From the NCBI GenBank assembly GCA_041484845.1, contig JBGPIK010000256.1, forward strand, positions 1 to 9,898: 9,898 bases of DNA, given 5' to 3'. How positions within the stretch are numbered: the stretch's first letter is position 1; every line of letters begins with the position of its first letter. This stretch comes from JBGPIK01 sp041484845 (GTDB taxonomy: Bacteria; Desulfobacterota; Binatia; UBA9968). A program made the position numbers and the translations under genes. This document shows, piece after piece, positions 1 through 7,132 of this stretch. The notes under the pieces were generated by a model. It was not told where the DNA came from and did no database searches. It saw only the letters and a program-made list of their open reading frames with translations.

Positions 1-1
1 G

Positions 2-298
2 CTTTTGATCTCATCGGCGACCAAGAGCCAATTCGTCGCGAGCCAGATCGCACTGCTTGTTACGTTTCTCCCTGCGTTGATGCTCTCGGGGTTCCTGTTT
101 GATTTGCGCAGCATGCCGGCCGTGGTCCGGCTCATCACCTACATTTTACCGGCCCGGTACTATGTGACTTTGCTTCAGACCGTCTTTCTGGCAGGTGACA
201 TCTGGACAGTCATTGTTCCGAATGCAGCGGTGCTGGTTGGGATGGCCGCGCTCTTTTTCATTCTCACCCGAAGAGCGACGCGGAAGGAATTGGCTTGA
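2..298 (+). CDS. ABC-2 type transporter permease, C-terminal part (5' end outside window)
   Basis: The reading frame is open to the window edge, so this is the last ~98 residues of a longer protein. What remains shows two or three hydrophobic segments, including IALLVTFLPALMLSGFLFDL and VPNAAVLVGMAALFFILT, ending in a basic tail (TRRATRKELA). The pattern LMLSGFLFDLRSMP followed by LITYILPARYYV is typical of the C-terminal half of ABC-2 permeases of the YbhS/YbhR/YhhJ type. In this family two such permeases form the inner-membrane channel of an ABC exporter, usually for drugs. The stop codon lies 1 nt before the start of a second permease, which implies co-transcription and a heterodimer. The ATPase and HlyD-like adaptor are expected upstream but cannot be seen. 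Family assignment is firm; the substrate is unknown. Confidence 0.85.
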   Translation, partial: LLISSATKSQFVASQIALLVTFLPALMLSGFLFDLRSMPAVVRLITYILPARYYVTLLQTVFLAGDIWTVIVPNAAVLVGMAALFFILTRRATRKELA

Positions 299-299
299 T

Positions 300-1418
300 A
301 TGTTTGACCCGTTGCTTCGAATTCTAGCGCTTACTCGTAAAGAGCTTTTGGCGATCCTCAAGGATCCCCGGACCCGCTTCAGCCTTATTCTCCCACCCAT
401 ACTCCAGTGCCTCATCTACGGATACGTGGCGACCTATGATTTGAACGATGTTCCCTACGCGGTGCTCGATCAAGACCGCAGCGCAGCTGCACAAAAGCTG
501 CTGGCCGGGTTGGACGGCTCCGGAGTATTTCGCCGTGTGGCTAACCTGGAGCGAGCCGCAGATATAAAAAATGCGATCAATGAGCGGCGGGTCGTGCTGG
601 TGATTCAGATCGACCAGGATTTCGAGCGGCGATTGCTCTCCAATTCCCAAGTCAACGTTCAGGTCATCGCCGACGGCCGGAACTCCAACACGGCTGGCAC
701 GGCGATGGGCTATGTCAATGCCATCGTCGAAGCATTCAATACCAGCTGGCGGACGGAGCACGGCCAGGCAGGCCCTCCGATCCGGCTTACGACGCGGGCA
801 TGGTACAATCCGAATTTGGAGACCCGCTGGAACATGATCCCAGCGCTCATCGGCACGCTGACTTTGTTGCAGACCCTTCTGCTAACGGGACTGTCGGTTG
901 CCCGCGAGCGCGAGCAGGGAACGTTCGATCAGTTGCTAGTGACACCCTTCCGTCCCTCCGAGATCATGGTCGGCAAGGCCTTGCCTTCCATGCTCGTTGG
1001 CATCTCGCAGGCGACGCTGGTTCTATTGGTGGCGCAGCTTTGGTTTCGCATCCCGTTCGCCGGATCATTCATTACTCTTTATGCCGGGATGAGCCTGTTT
1101 GTCTTGGCGGCAATTGGGATGGGGCTCTTGTTGTCTTCGGTGGCGGCAACCATGCAGCAGGCGATGCTCTTCTCGTTTCTCCTGATCATGCCGTTCTCGC
1201 TCTTATCAGGATTGACCACGCCGATCAGCAGCATGCCTCAAATTCTTCAGTACCTGACCTACATCAACCCCTTGCGCTATGCCATCAACATTGCTCATCG
1301 GGTTTATCTGGAAGGGGCGGGACTTCGCTTGTTATTGCCGGAGCTCTGGCCGCTCGCGATCATCGCCGCGGTCACCCTTCCGATAGCTTCCTGGATGTTT
1401 CGTCATAGACTTACATAG
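300..1418 (+). CDS. ABC-2 type transporter permease (YbhR/YhhJ-like drug exporter subunit)
   Basis: A 372-residue protein starting MFDPLLRILALTRKELL, the usual N-terminus of this family, where a cytoplasmic helix precedes TM1 (about residues 28-48). A large periplasmic domain (about 50-175) follows, then a cluster of hydrophobic segments from about residue 180 to the end. The signature REREQGTFDQLLVTPFRPSE, typical of ABC-2 permeases, lies after the second TM segment. ATG 300 was chosen because it follows the upstream permease stop by 1 nt and has GGAAGGA about 11 nt upstream. An in-frame extension back to 195 would overlap the upstream gene by over 100 nt and add non-homologous-looking sequence. 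It probably pairs with the upstream permease and exports a small hydrophobic compound. The outer-membrane factor gene starts 41 nt downstream, supporting a tripartite system. Confidence 0.92.
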   Translation: MFDPLLRILALTRKELLAILKDPRTRFSLILPPILQCLIYGYVATYDLNDVPYAVLDQDRSAAAQKLLAGLDGSGVFRRVANLERAADIKNAINERRVVLVIQIDQDFERRLLSNSQVNVQVIADGRNSNTAGTAMGYVNAIVEAFNTSWRTEHGQAGPPIRLTTRAWYNPNLETRWNMIPALIGTLTLLQTLLLTGLSVAREREQGTFDQLLVTPFRPSEIMVGKALPSMLVGISQATLVLLVAQLWFRIPFAGSFITLYAGMSLFVLAAIGMGLLLSSVAATMQQAMLFSFLLIMPFSLLSGLTTPISSMPQILQYLTYINPLRYAINIAHRVYLEGAGLRLLLPELWPLAIIAAVTLPIASWMFRHRLT

Positions 1419-1459
1419 CGGGAGAAAACGTCATCGGTTGTGATAAAGAAAGGACCGAA

Positions 1460-2956
1460 ATGAATTGCAGAAAAATAACTTTCATAGCCCGGGCTATCGC
1501 CCTGGCCTTTCTTGTAGTGTCGATCGGCTGCACGGTCGGTCCCAACTATAAGAGGCCCGATTTTCCAACCCCGGCCGCTTGGAACGAAGCGCAACAGCAC
1601 GGAATTGAAACGGCATCTGCGGACCTAACCCGATGGTGGACGGAATTTGATGACCCTCTGCTCAATTCACTGGTAGATCGCGCGGTTCGCTCCAACCTCG
1701 ATCTGCGCGTGGCGCAAGCGCGCATTCGAGAAGCGCGCGCCAACCGCGGCGTGGTGGAGGCGGGAGCGTGGCCGACGGTGGGTACGTCGGGATCGTACAC
1801 GCGCGTCCGCAGCAGTGAGAATGCGTTCGCCATTTCCCCGCAAGGCGGTGGTGCCACTTCCGCCCAAGCCTGTGGTCCCGCTCCGCTCCCCGCTTGCCCC
1901 GCCAAAACAGGCAGCAGCCTGGATCAGAATTTCTATAAAGCCGGGTTTGACGCGAGTTGGGAAATTGACGTATTCGGCGGCGTGCGGCGCAGTGTTGAAG
2001 CAGCGGATGCCAGCGTCGAAGCATCGGTGGAGGATCTGCGCGACACGCTGGTCACGCTGCTCGGGGATGTGGCGAGAAATTATGTGGATGTGCGCGGCTT
2101 TCAGCAGCGCTTGACGGTGGCGCGCGCCAATCTGAAGGCGCAACAGGATACCCTGGAGTTAACCCAGGTGCGTTTTCAAGCCGGTCTTGCAAGCGATTTG
2201 GACGTGGCGCAAGCCGAGGCGCAGATCAATTCAACCGCGGCGCAGATTCCTGTTTTGGAGAGTTCCTTGAAGCGCGCGGAGTACAGTCTCGATCTGTTGC
2301 TCGGATCGCAGCCCGGGGTGCTGGCTGACGAACTTAACCAGAGCGGGGCGATCCCGCGGCTGCCGCCCAAGGTGTTGGTCGGACTGCCCTCCGAACTTCT
2401 CCGGCGCCGTCCCGACATCCGCCGCGCGGAAAGACAATTGGCGGCCGCCACGGCCCAAATCGGCGCAGCCATGGCTGATTTGTTTCCAAAGTTTTCATTA
2501 ACCGGCGACGTCGGTTTGCGGAGCATCAGCGCCAGTGACTGGTTTACGCGTGGGAGCCGATTTTGGTCAGTTGGGCCAACCATCAGCTGGCCGATTTTCG
2601 ATGCCGGTAAGATTCGCGCCAATATCGAAGTCCGCAATGCCCAGCAAGAGCAGCTACTCAATCAATACGAAAAAACCGTCCTGGCGGCCTTGGGCGACGT
2701 GGAGTCGTCATTGGTCAATTATGCTCAGGAACAGACCCGGCATGGATCACTTGTGAATGCCGTGGCGGCAAACCGACGCGCCTTGGAAATGGCCAACGAG
2801 CTTTACATCAGGGGACTCAACAGTTTTCTTAACGTTTTGGACGCGCAGCGTTCGCTTTATTCGGCTGAAAACGACATGGCGCAAAGCGAGGCGACCATGG
2901 CGGCCAATCTCGTCGCACTTTACAAAGCGCTGGGCGGTGGTTGGGAGAGCCCTTGA
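1460..2956 (+). CDS. NodT/OprM-family outer-membrane efflux channel lipoprotein
   Basis: A 498-residue TolC-like outer-membrane factor. The N-terminus is a lipoprotein signal peptide with lipobox VSIGC (Cys24), followed by CTVGPNYKRP, a hallmark of the NodT subfamily. Two OEP repeats follow. Each has long helical stretches with heptad-like character (for example RVAQARIREARANRGVVEAG and RLTVARANLKAQQDTLELTQ), and the second contains LPSELLRRRPDIRRAERQL and the conserved GPTISWPIFDAGKIRANIE. It ends at LVALYKALGGGW, the normal C-terminus. The ribosome-binding site is AAAGGA just upstream of ATG 1460. As the last gene after two ABC-2 permeases, it probably forms the trimeric exit duct of that exporter. 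Cys138 and Cys146 lie in a glycine/alanine/proline-rich stretch in the first repeat, possibly a surface loop with a disulfide; that is inference. Confidence 0.95.
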   Translation: MNCRKITFIARAIALAFLVVSIGCTVGPNYKRPDFPTPAAWNEAQQHGIETASADLTRWWTEFDDPLLNSLVDRAVRSNLDLRVAQARIREARANRGVVEAGAWPTVGTSGSYTRVRSSENAFAISPQGGGATSAQACGPAPLPACPAKTGSSLDQNFYKAGFDASWEIDVFGGVRRSVEAADASVEASVEDLRDTLVTLLGDVARNYVDVRGFQQRLTVARANLKAQQDTLELTQVRFQAGLASDLDVAQAEAQINSTAAQIPVLESSLKRAEYSLDLLLGSQPGVLADELNQSGAIPRLPPKVLVGLPSELLRRRPDIRRAERQLAAATAQIGAAMADLFPKFSLTGDVGLRSISASDWFTRGSRFWSVGPTISWPIFDAGKIRANIEVRNAQQEQLLNQYEKTVLAALGDVESSLVNYAQEQTRHGSLVNAVAANRRALEMANELYIRGLNSFLNVLDAQRSLYSAENDMAQSEATMAANLVALYKALGGGWESP

Positions 2957-3022
2957 ACTGAATGATGTCGGTCATGCCGATGTGTTCTTGGGCGTTGCCG
3001 AAAATAGCACGAGCACGACGGC

Positions 3023-3052
3023 TTGACTATTGGGCCGCCGCCGCCGGATAAA
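3023..3052 (+). promoter_or_regulatory. Candidate sigma70-like promoter for the deoxynucleoside kinase gene
   Basis: TTGACT (3023-3028) and GATAAA (3047-3052) are separated by 18 nt and lie about 40 nt upstream of the kinase start. The -35 box matches the consensus at 5 of 6 positions and the -10 box is moderate. The site falls in the 137-nt gap after the efflux operon, where a new transcription unit would be expected. It is based on motif matching only. Confidence 0.3.
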
Positions 3053-3093
3053 CTGGACAACCTCAGACCATTTGTGTAAATTCGCCGGACGAG

Positions 3094-3735
3094 ATGGCGC
3101 GGTGCAAGTACATTGTTGTGGAAGGTCCCATCGGGGTCGGCAAAAGCAGCTTGGCCAAAATATTGGCTAATGAGTTTCAGGCCCGTACGGTCTTTGAAAG
3201 GGTAGAGGACAATCCGTTTCTGGCTAAGTTTTACAAAGCGCGCGAGACTTATGCTTTTCAAAATCAGACCTTTTTTCTCCTCAATCGCTACCAGCAACAG
3301 ATTGAGCTGAGCCAACAGGATCTGTTCAACCAGAATACGATCGCCGATTACCTATTTGCCAAGGATAGGATCTTTGCAACATTGACGCTGAGCGCGGAGG
3401 AACTAAGTCTCTACCAGCAGATCTACGGACTGCTCAATACACGGATTCCCAGACCGGATCTCGTGGTTTATCTCCAGGCTAGACCTGAAGTTCTTTACAA
3501 ACGCGTCAAAAAACGAGATAAGAAATACGAACGCAGCGTTACCTTCGAATATTTATCGGAAGTGGCAAGCGCTTATAACAAGTTTTTCTTCCACTACAAT
3601 GAGACGCCTTTGTTAGTGGTGAACACTTCCGAGATTGATTTCGTCGCAAGCAGTAAGGATCTGGCTGACTTGATTAAAGAAATCAATTGCATGGGCGTGG
3701 GGACGCAGCATTATATACCGCTTAGATCCAGATAG
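3094..3735 (+). CDS. Deoxynucleoside kinase (dAK/dGK-like)
   Basis: A 213-residue P-loop kinase of the deoxynucleoside kinase family, which phosphorylates deoxynucleosides with ATP in the salvage pathway. Visible motifs are the Walker A GPIGVGKSS at residues 11-19, FERVEDNPFLAKFY at 34-47 matching the substrate-binding E..xNPFL segment, AKDRIFA with the Asp-Arg pair at 91-92 (the DRS/ERS-type motif), and a basic LID-like stretch KRVKKRDKKYERS around 150-160. The length is normal for bacterial dAK/dGK enzymes. Which deoxynucleoside it prefers cannot be told from the sequence. In Geobacter-like genomes a kinase of this type sits beside folK and panB/panC; here it precedes panB by 115 nt, but folK is absent. 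Codon use is more AT-rich than in the efflux genes upstream. Confidence 0.92.
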   Translation: MARCKYIVVEGPIGVGKSSLAKILANEFQARTVFERVEDNPFLAKFYKARETYAFQNQTFFLLNRYQQQIELSQQDLFNQNTIADYLFAKDRIFATLTLSAEELSLYQQIYGLLNTRIPRPDLVVYLQARPEVLYKRVKKRDKKYERSVTFEYLSEVASAYNKFFFHYNETPLLVVNTSEIDFVASSKDLADLIKEINCMGVGTQHYIPLRSR

Positions 3736-3769
3736 CCTGGACTGGGACGGATGCCAAAAACGCTATTTC

Positions 3770-3791
3770 GGGGGAGCGAGAATGCTCTTCC
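3770..3791 (+). other. Hairpin in the panB leader
   Basis: GGGGGAGC (3770-3777) can pair with GCTCTTCC (3784-3791) around a 6-nt loop, giving 8 pairs of which two are G-U. It lies just upstream of the stronger terminator-like hairpin. It shares the CTTCC element with that hairpin's left arm, so alternative pairing is possible. Function is unknown. Confidence 0.35.
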
Positions 3792-3802
3792 TGCCATGAT
3801 TG

Positions 3803-3837
3803 GCCTTCCGGATCTGTCTGGGAGGCTTTTTTATTTT
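3803..3837 (+). terminator. Rho-independent terminator-like hairpin directly upstream of panB
   Basis: GCCTTCCGG (3803-3811) pairs with CTGGGAGGC (3818-3826) around the loop ATCTGT, giving 9 pairs including two G-U. It is followed directly by TTTTTTATTTT (3827-3837). This is the structure of an intrinsic terminator. The panB Shine-Dalgarno GGAGGTGA begins at 3838, immediately after the T-run, leaving no room for a separate panB promoter downstream. It either ends the kinase transcript with some read-through or acts as an attenuator for panB. Confidence 0.75.
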
Positions 3838-3850
3838 GGAGGTGAAGTCG

Positions 3851-4654
3851 ATGGCAGAGAAGGTTACCGTTCCAGAGATTGTTAAGATGAAGCACCGCGG
3901 CGCAAAGATTACCTGTCTCACCGCTTACGACTATTCTTTTGCGCGCATCCTCGACAGCGCGGGCGTTGACATATTGCTCGTAGGCGATTCGGTTGGCTGT
4001 GTTGTTCAGGGATATGCGAACACACTGCCGGTGACCATGGACGAAATGATCTACCATACCCGTGCCGTGGTCCGCGGTCGCAAGCGCGCTTTAGTCGTAG
4101 GAGATATGCCGTTCCTATCCTATCAGGTTAGCCGAGAAGAGGCGGTTCGAAATGCCGGAAGATTTTTGCAGGAAGGGGGCGCCGAGGCGGTTAAGCTCGA
4201 GGGCGGGATGTCGGTGCGTGAGACAATCGCTAAAATCGTGCAGGCTGGAATACCGGTTATGGGACATGTCGGCTTAACGCCGCAGTCCGTTCACCGGCTA
4301 GGCGGTTATAAAGTTCAGGGGAAGGACAAAGGACGATACGATGCGATACTGGCTGACGCGCTCGCGGTGGAAGAGGCCGGTGGGTTCGCGCTCGTCCTCG
4401 AAGGTATGCCGATCGCTTTGGCTAAGGAAATCACTAGCCGGGTGTCGATCCCGACCATCGGGATAGGAGCCGGTCGGCACTGCGACGGCCAGGTGCTGGT
4501 GATCCACGACATGCTGGGTCTATTCGATGATTTCAAGCCTAAATTCGTCAAAAGATATGCCGAACTGAAGGATGTGATTACGGGCGCCGTCAAGAGTTTT
4601 GTCTCCGACGTTCAGGAAGAAAAATTTCCAGGTGAGGAGCACTCCTTTCGGTAA
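3851..4654 (+). CDS. panB: 3-methyl-2-oxobutanoate hydroxymethyltransferase (ketopantoate hydroxymethyltransferase)
   Basis: A 267-residue PanB, close to the 264 residues of the E. coli enzyme. It transfers a hydroxymethyl group from 5,10-methylene-tetrahydrofolate to 3-methyl-2-oxobutanoate, the first committed step to pantothenate. Seen in the sequence are LTAYDYSFARILD, LLVGDSVGCVVQGY, VVGDMPF, VKLEGG, GHVGLTPQSVH and CDGQVLVIHDMLGL. Expected metal and substrate ligands are present at Asp46, Asp85, Lys115 and Glu117, and Glu184 sits in the LVLEG motif as the catalytic-site acid. ATG 3851 was chosen because GGAGGTGA at 3838-3845 is an excellent ribosome-binding site with 5-8 nt spacing. A TTG 51 nt upstream lies inside the terminator hairpin. 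It is followed by panC and probably co-transcribed with it. Confidence 0.97.
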   Translation: MAEKVTVPEIVKMKHRGAKITCLTAYDYSFARILDSAGVDILLVGDSVGCVVQGYANTLPVTMDEMIYHTRAVVRGRKRALVVGDMPFLSYQVSREEAVRNAGRFLQEGGAEAVKLEGGMSVRETIAKIVQAGIPVMGHVGLTPQSVHRLGGYKVQGKDKGRYDAILADALAVEEAGGFALVLEGMPIALAKEITSRVSIPTIGIGAGRHCDGQVLVIHDMLGLFDDFKPKFVKRYAELKDVITGAVKSFVSDVQEEKFPGEEHSFR

Positions 4655-4698
4655 TACGCGGCGATGCTCCAGCCTATGAATTGAGCCAGCTGAAGGCA

Positions 4699-5544
4699 AT
4701 GCGGACTATAGAAAAAATTTCCGAGATGCAGAGCTGGAGTGAAGCCCAGCGCTGCGCGGGCCGGCGCATAGCCTTTGTCCCGACGATGGGTTTTCTCCAT
4801 AACGGTCATCTCAGCCTCGTCCGTTATGCAAGAGAGCACGGGGATCGCGTTGTGGTTTCGGTATTTGTTAATCCGACCCAGTTTGCGCCCCAAGAGGATT
4901 TTGCAGCTTACCCGCGCGATTTCGACAAGGATCGTGAGCTGTTGGAAAAGGAAGGGGTGGAGATTCTATTTTGCCCTGCGGTTCAAGAGATGTATCCGCA
5001 GGGGTTTCAAACACACGTAGAGGTAAGCGAACTTAGCACCTTTCTTTGCGGCGCTCTTCGAAGCGGCCATTTCCAGGGGGTTGCCACTGTCGTCTCCAAG
5101 CTATTTAATGCGGTACGCCCCCACGTCGCAATATTTGGCGAAAAAGATTATCAGCAGCTGCAGGTGATTCGTAGGCTGGTACGGGATTTAAACTTCGATA
5201 TCGAGATCGCAGGTCATCCCATTGTTCGTGAGGCGGATGGCCTGGCAATGAGTTCGCGCAATGCTTACCTTAGCCTTGAGGAGCGAAAAGCGGCATTATG
5301 CTTGTTTCGATCATTAAATCGGGCGGTGTCGATGGTCCAAACCGGGGAGGTCACGGCGCGGGTTATCACCGACGCAGTCAAAGCGGAAATTGCCCGAGAA
5401 TCCCTGGCTCAATTGGAATATGTTAAACTCTGCGACACCGTGACGTTGGCAGAGATCGATAGAGTTCAGAATCGTGCGTTGCTCGCATTGGCGGTTCGGA
5501 TCGGCAAGACCCGCCTGATCGACAACACAATTCTCACACGGTAG
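4699..5544 (+). CDS. panC: Pantothenate synthetase (pantoate-beta-alanine ligase)
   Basis: A 281-residue PanC that joins pantoate and beta-alanine with ATP, via pantoyl-adenylate, to make pantothenate. Class I-like nucleotide-binding motifs are complete: VPTMG (27-31), HNGH (34-37, the HIGH-type motif), VFVNPTQF (55-62), SGHFQGVATVVSKLFN (122-137), FGEKDYQQL (146-154) and MSSRNAYL (184-191, the KMSKS-like loop). ATG 4699 (MRTIEKISEM) puts VPTMG where other PanC proteins have it, but its GAAGG is only 2 nt upstream. An in-frame TTG at 4681 would add six residues and has no ribosome-binding site, so the start is slightly uncertain. It lies 44 nt after panB and 5 nt before the DUF502 gene, indicating an operon. 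Confidence 0.96.
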   Translation: MRTIEKISEMQSWSEAQRCAGRRIAFVPTMGFLHNGHLSLVRYAREHGDRVVVSVFVNPTQFAPQEDFAAYPRDFDKDRELLEKEGVEILFCPAVQEMYPQGFQTHVEVSELSTFLCGALRSGHFQGVATVVSKLFNAVRPHVAIFGEKDYQQLQVIRRLVRDLNFDIEIAGHPIVREADGLAMSSRNAYLSLEERKAALCLFRSLNRAVSMVQTGEVTARVITDAVKAEIARESLAQLEYVKLCDTVTLAEIDRVQNRALLALAVRIGKTRLIDNTILTR

Positions 5545-5549
5545 GAAGG

Positions 5550-6212
5550 ATGGTTGACGTGGCGGAACAGGCTCCAGCGAAGGTTAAGATACGCTTGCGG
5601 GACAGTTTGCGACGCTACTTTCTCTCAGGGTTATTGGTGTTTCTGCCCGTTGCCATCACGCTCTGGTTTTTGGGTTGGGTCATTGAGCTCCTGGATAGCG
5701 TGCTCGATGTCCTTCCGGCTCAGCTTCACCCCAACTCTTATCTCCCTTTCGCCATTCCCCGATTGGGCGCCGTGGTGACGGTGGTTTTGATCCTGCTACT
5801 GGGGTTTCTGACCAAGGGAGTCGCAACACGGCGATTTCTCGCCGCCTGGGACAATATTTTTGTCCAAATACCAATCTTCCGCGGGGTTTACACGGCCGTG
5901 AAAAAGCTTGTGCAAACTTTTCTTGGACCGTCGCATGCGAACAGGCAAGTGGTCATGATCGAATACCCGCGCAAAGGCATTTACACCGTGGGATTCGCCA
6001 TGGGCCGGGCTTGGCATGAGCTGGAGAGAAAAAATGAAATGCCGCTGGTCAACGTATTCGTGCCGACGACACCGAACCCCACGTCGGGCTTTTATCTCCT
6101 GGTCCCTCCTGATGATGTCTCCCCGATAAACATGTCGATGGAAGAAGCGCTCAAACTCATCACCTCCGGAGGTTTGATAATGCCGGATGACAAAAACAGA
6201 AATCATGGCTAA
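5550..6212 (+). CDS. DUF502 family inner-membrane protein
   Basis: A 220-residue protein of the DUF502 family, whose biochemical role is not established. After a short basic N-terminus there is a TM helix at about residues 24-46 (FLSGLLVFLPVAITLWFLGW), a short external loop, and a second TM helix around 70-88 (GAVVTVVLILLLGF). A cytoplasmic domain follows with IFVQIPIFRGVYTAVKKLVQ and VFVPTTPNPTSGFYLLVP, both typical of the family. ATG 5550 is 5 nt after the panC stop, but the AGGAAGG there abuts it. An in-frame GTG at 5559 would have better spacing, so the true start may be three codons later. The 3' end overlaps smpB, so it is probably co-transcribed with panC and smpB. Confidence 0.9.
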   Translation: MVDVAEQAPAKVKIRLRDSLRRYFLSGLLVFLPVAITLWFLGWVIELLDSVLDVLPAQLHPNSYLPFAIPRLGAVVTVVLILLLGFLTKGVATRRFLAAWDNIFVQIPIFRGVYTAVKKLVQTFLGPSHANRQVVMIEYPRKGIYTVGFAMGRAWHELERKNEMPLVNVFVPTTPNPTSGFYLLVPPDDVSPINMSMEEALKLITSGGLIMPDDKNRNHG

Positions 6213-6675
6213 GCAAAAGCAGGCGGGGGAGCAGAACGTCTGTATTAATCGGCAAGCGCGGCACAATTACTTCATCGACGAGGTTTACGAGGCTGGCCTC
6301 GTGCTCGTGGGGAGCGAAGTCAAATCGCTGCGCGACGGCAAGGCTAATCTCAAAGACAGCTATGCGCGCATCCAGAAGGGTGAGGCCTTCCTGGTTAACG
6401 CGCATGTGAGCCCTTATCCGGGCGCCAATCAATTCAATCACGAGCCCACCCGCACGCGAAAGCTGCTCCTGCACCAACGCGAGATCGAACGCCTTTCAGG
6501 CAAGACTAGAGAAAAAGGGCTCACCGTCATTCCGTTGCGACTCTACTTCAAGAAGGGCAAAGCAAAAGTGGAGTTGGGTCTGGCACGGGGTAAAAAGCTC
6601 TACGATAAGCGCGAAACACTTAGGCGGAAAGTAGCCGAACGCGAAGTCGAGCGATCCCTCAAAACACGACACTAG
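6205..6675 (+). CDS. smpB: SsrA-binding protein SmpB
   Basis: A 156-residue SmpB, the protein partner that carries tmRNA to stalled ribosomes in trans-translation. The conserved OB-fold core is visible: NRQARHNYFIDEVYEAGLVL, GSEVKSLRDGKANLKDSYA, a PTRTRKLLLHQREI segment and PLRLYFKKGKAKVELGLARG. The basic C-terminal tail (GKKLYDKRETLRRKVAERE onward) enters the mRNA channel in the family. ATG 6205 gives the usual short N-terminus (MAKQKQ) and overlaps the DUF502 stop by 8 nt. An in-frame ATG at 6187 would add six residues, and neither start has a strong ribosome-binding site, which suggests translational coupling. The ssrA gene begins 103 nt downstream, so both parts of the rescue system are neighbours. 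Confidence 0.97.
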   Translation: MAKQKQAGEQNVCINRQARHNYFIDEVYEAGLVLVGSEVKSLRDGKANLKDSYARIQKGEAFLVNAHVSPYPGANQFNHEPTRTRKLLLHQREIERLSGKTREKGLTVIPLRLYFKKGKAKVELGLARGKKLYDKRETLRRKVAEREVERSLKTRH

Positions 6676-6741
6676 AGCGGATCGAGGCCCAACGCTGCCG
6701 TTTTGCATTTGGGTCCAATCTCGACCAACTTCCCGACCAGC

Positions 6742-6770
6742 TAGAAACTTGAAAGTTTAAACGGTAAAAT
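6742..6770 (+). promoter_or_regulatory. Promoter of ssrA
   Basis: TAGAAA (6742-6747) and TAAAAT (6765-6770) are spaced by 17 nt. The -10 box matches the consensus at 5 of 6 positions and the -35 at 4 of 6. Position 6779, the first base of mature tmRNA, lies 9 nt after the -10 box, so transcription would start at or just before the mature 5' end. The gene therefore need not depend on read-through from smpB. Confidence 0.5.
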
Positions 6771-6778
6771 ACTCGCAT

Positions 6779-7132
6779 GGGGGCGATATGGGTTCGACGG
6801 AGGTGGGAAGTCAAAGTGGCATGCCGGGGTTCTGTTATCCCGTTAAACAAACAGATCTGCAAACTTAAACGCAGACAATTTTGAATACGCCCTAGCTGCC
6901 TAATCGCAGTTAGCGTCTTACCGGTTTTCTCCCGCGGGATCGGATAAGACGTCATTCAGTGGGATAGGCTGATTCCTCTGCCGGAGGGGATGAGGCTGAG
7001 ATCCAAACCGGCTGGCTCGGCGAAACCCTGCCGTTGGGGGCTCAACGAGCGAGACTAAAGCATCGGCTAAGCATGTAGTCATATTTGGCAGAAAACCTTC
7101 GGACGGGGGTTCGATTCCCCCCGCCTCCACCA
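6779..7132 (+). ncRNA. ssrA: tmRNA (transfer-messenger RNA)
   Basis: A complete one-piece 354-nt tmRNA. The acceptor stem is GGGGGCG (6779-6785) paired with CGCCTCC (7122-7128), with discriminator A and encoded CCA (7130-7132). The third pair is G-U, the alanine identity element. GGTTCGAC at 6791-6798 is the conserved D-loop-like segment, and GGGGGTTCGATTCCCCC forms the T arm. An H-type pseudoknot PK1 is visible: CGGG (6825-6828) with CCCG (6839-6842), and TCTGTT (6831-6836) with AACAGA (6850-6855). The tag frame from GCA 6871 to TAA 6903 encodes ADNFEYALAA, marking rescued proteins for proteolysis. A GCA at 6859 in the same frame would lengthen the tag by four codons, but it lies only 3 nt after PK1. 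It acts with SmpB encoded upstream. Confidence 0.97.

Noticed and set aside
195..299. N-terminal extension of the second permease
   Set aside because: It overlaps the upstream permease by over 100 nt, has no homology-like character, and ATG 300 gives the family's normal N-terminus.
800..1408. Long alternative frame inside the permease gene
   Set aside because: The translation is rich in His, Arg, Asp and Ala with no domain character. It is an overlapping shadow of a clear ABC-2 permease.
3800..3850. Upstream TTG start for panB
   Set aside because: It lies inside the terminator hairpin, and the strong GGAGGTGA site points to ATG 3851.
6685..6725. Inverted repeat after smpB as a terminator
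   Set aside because: TCGAG-GCCCAA can pair with TTGGGT and CTCGA only across a 5-nt bulge, and there is no T-run.
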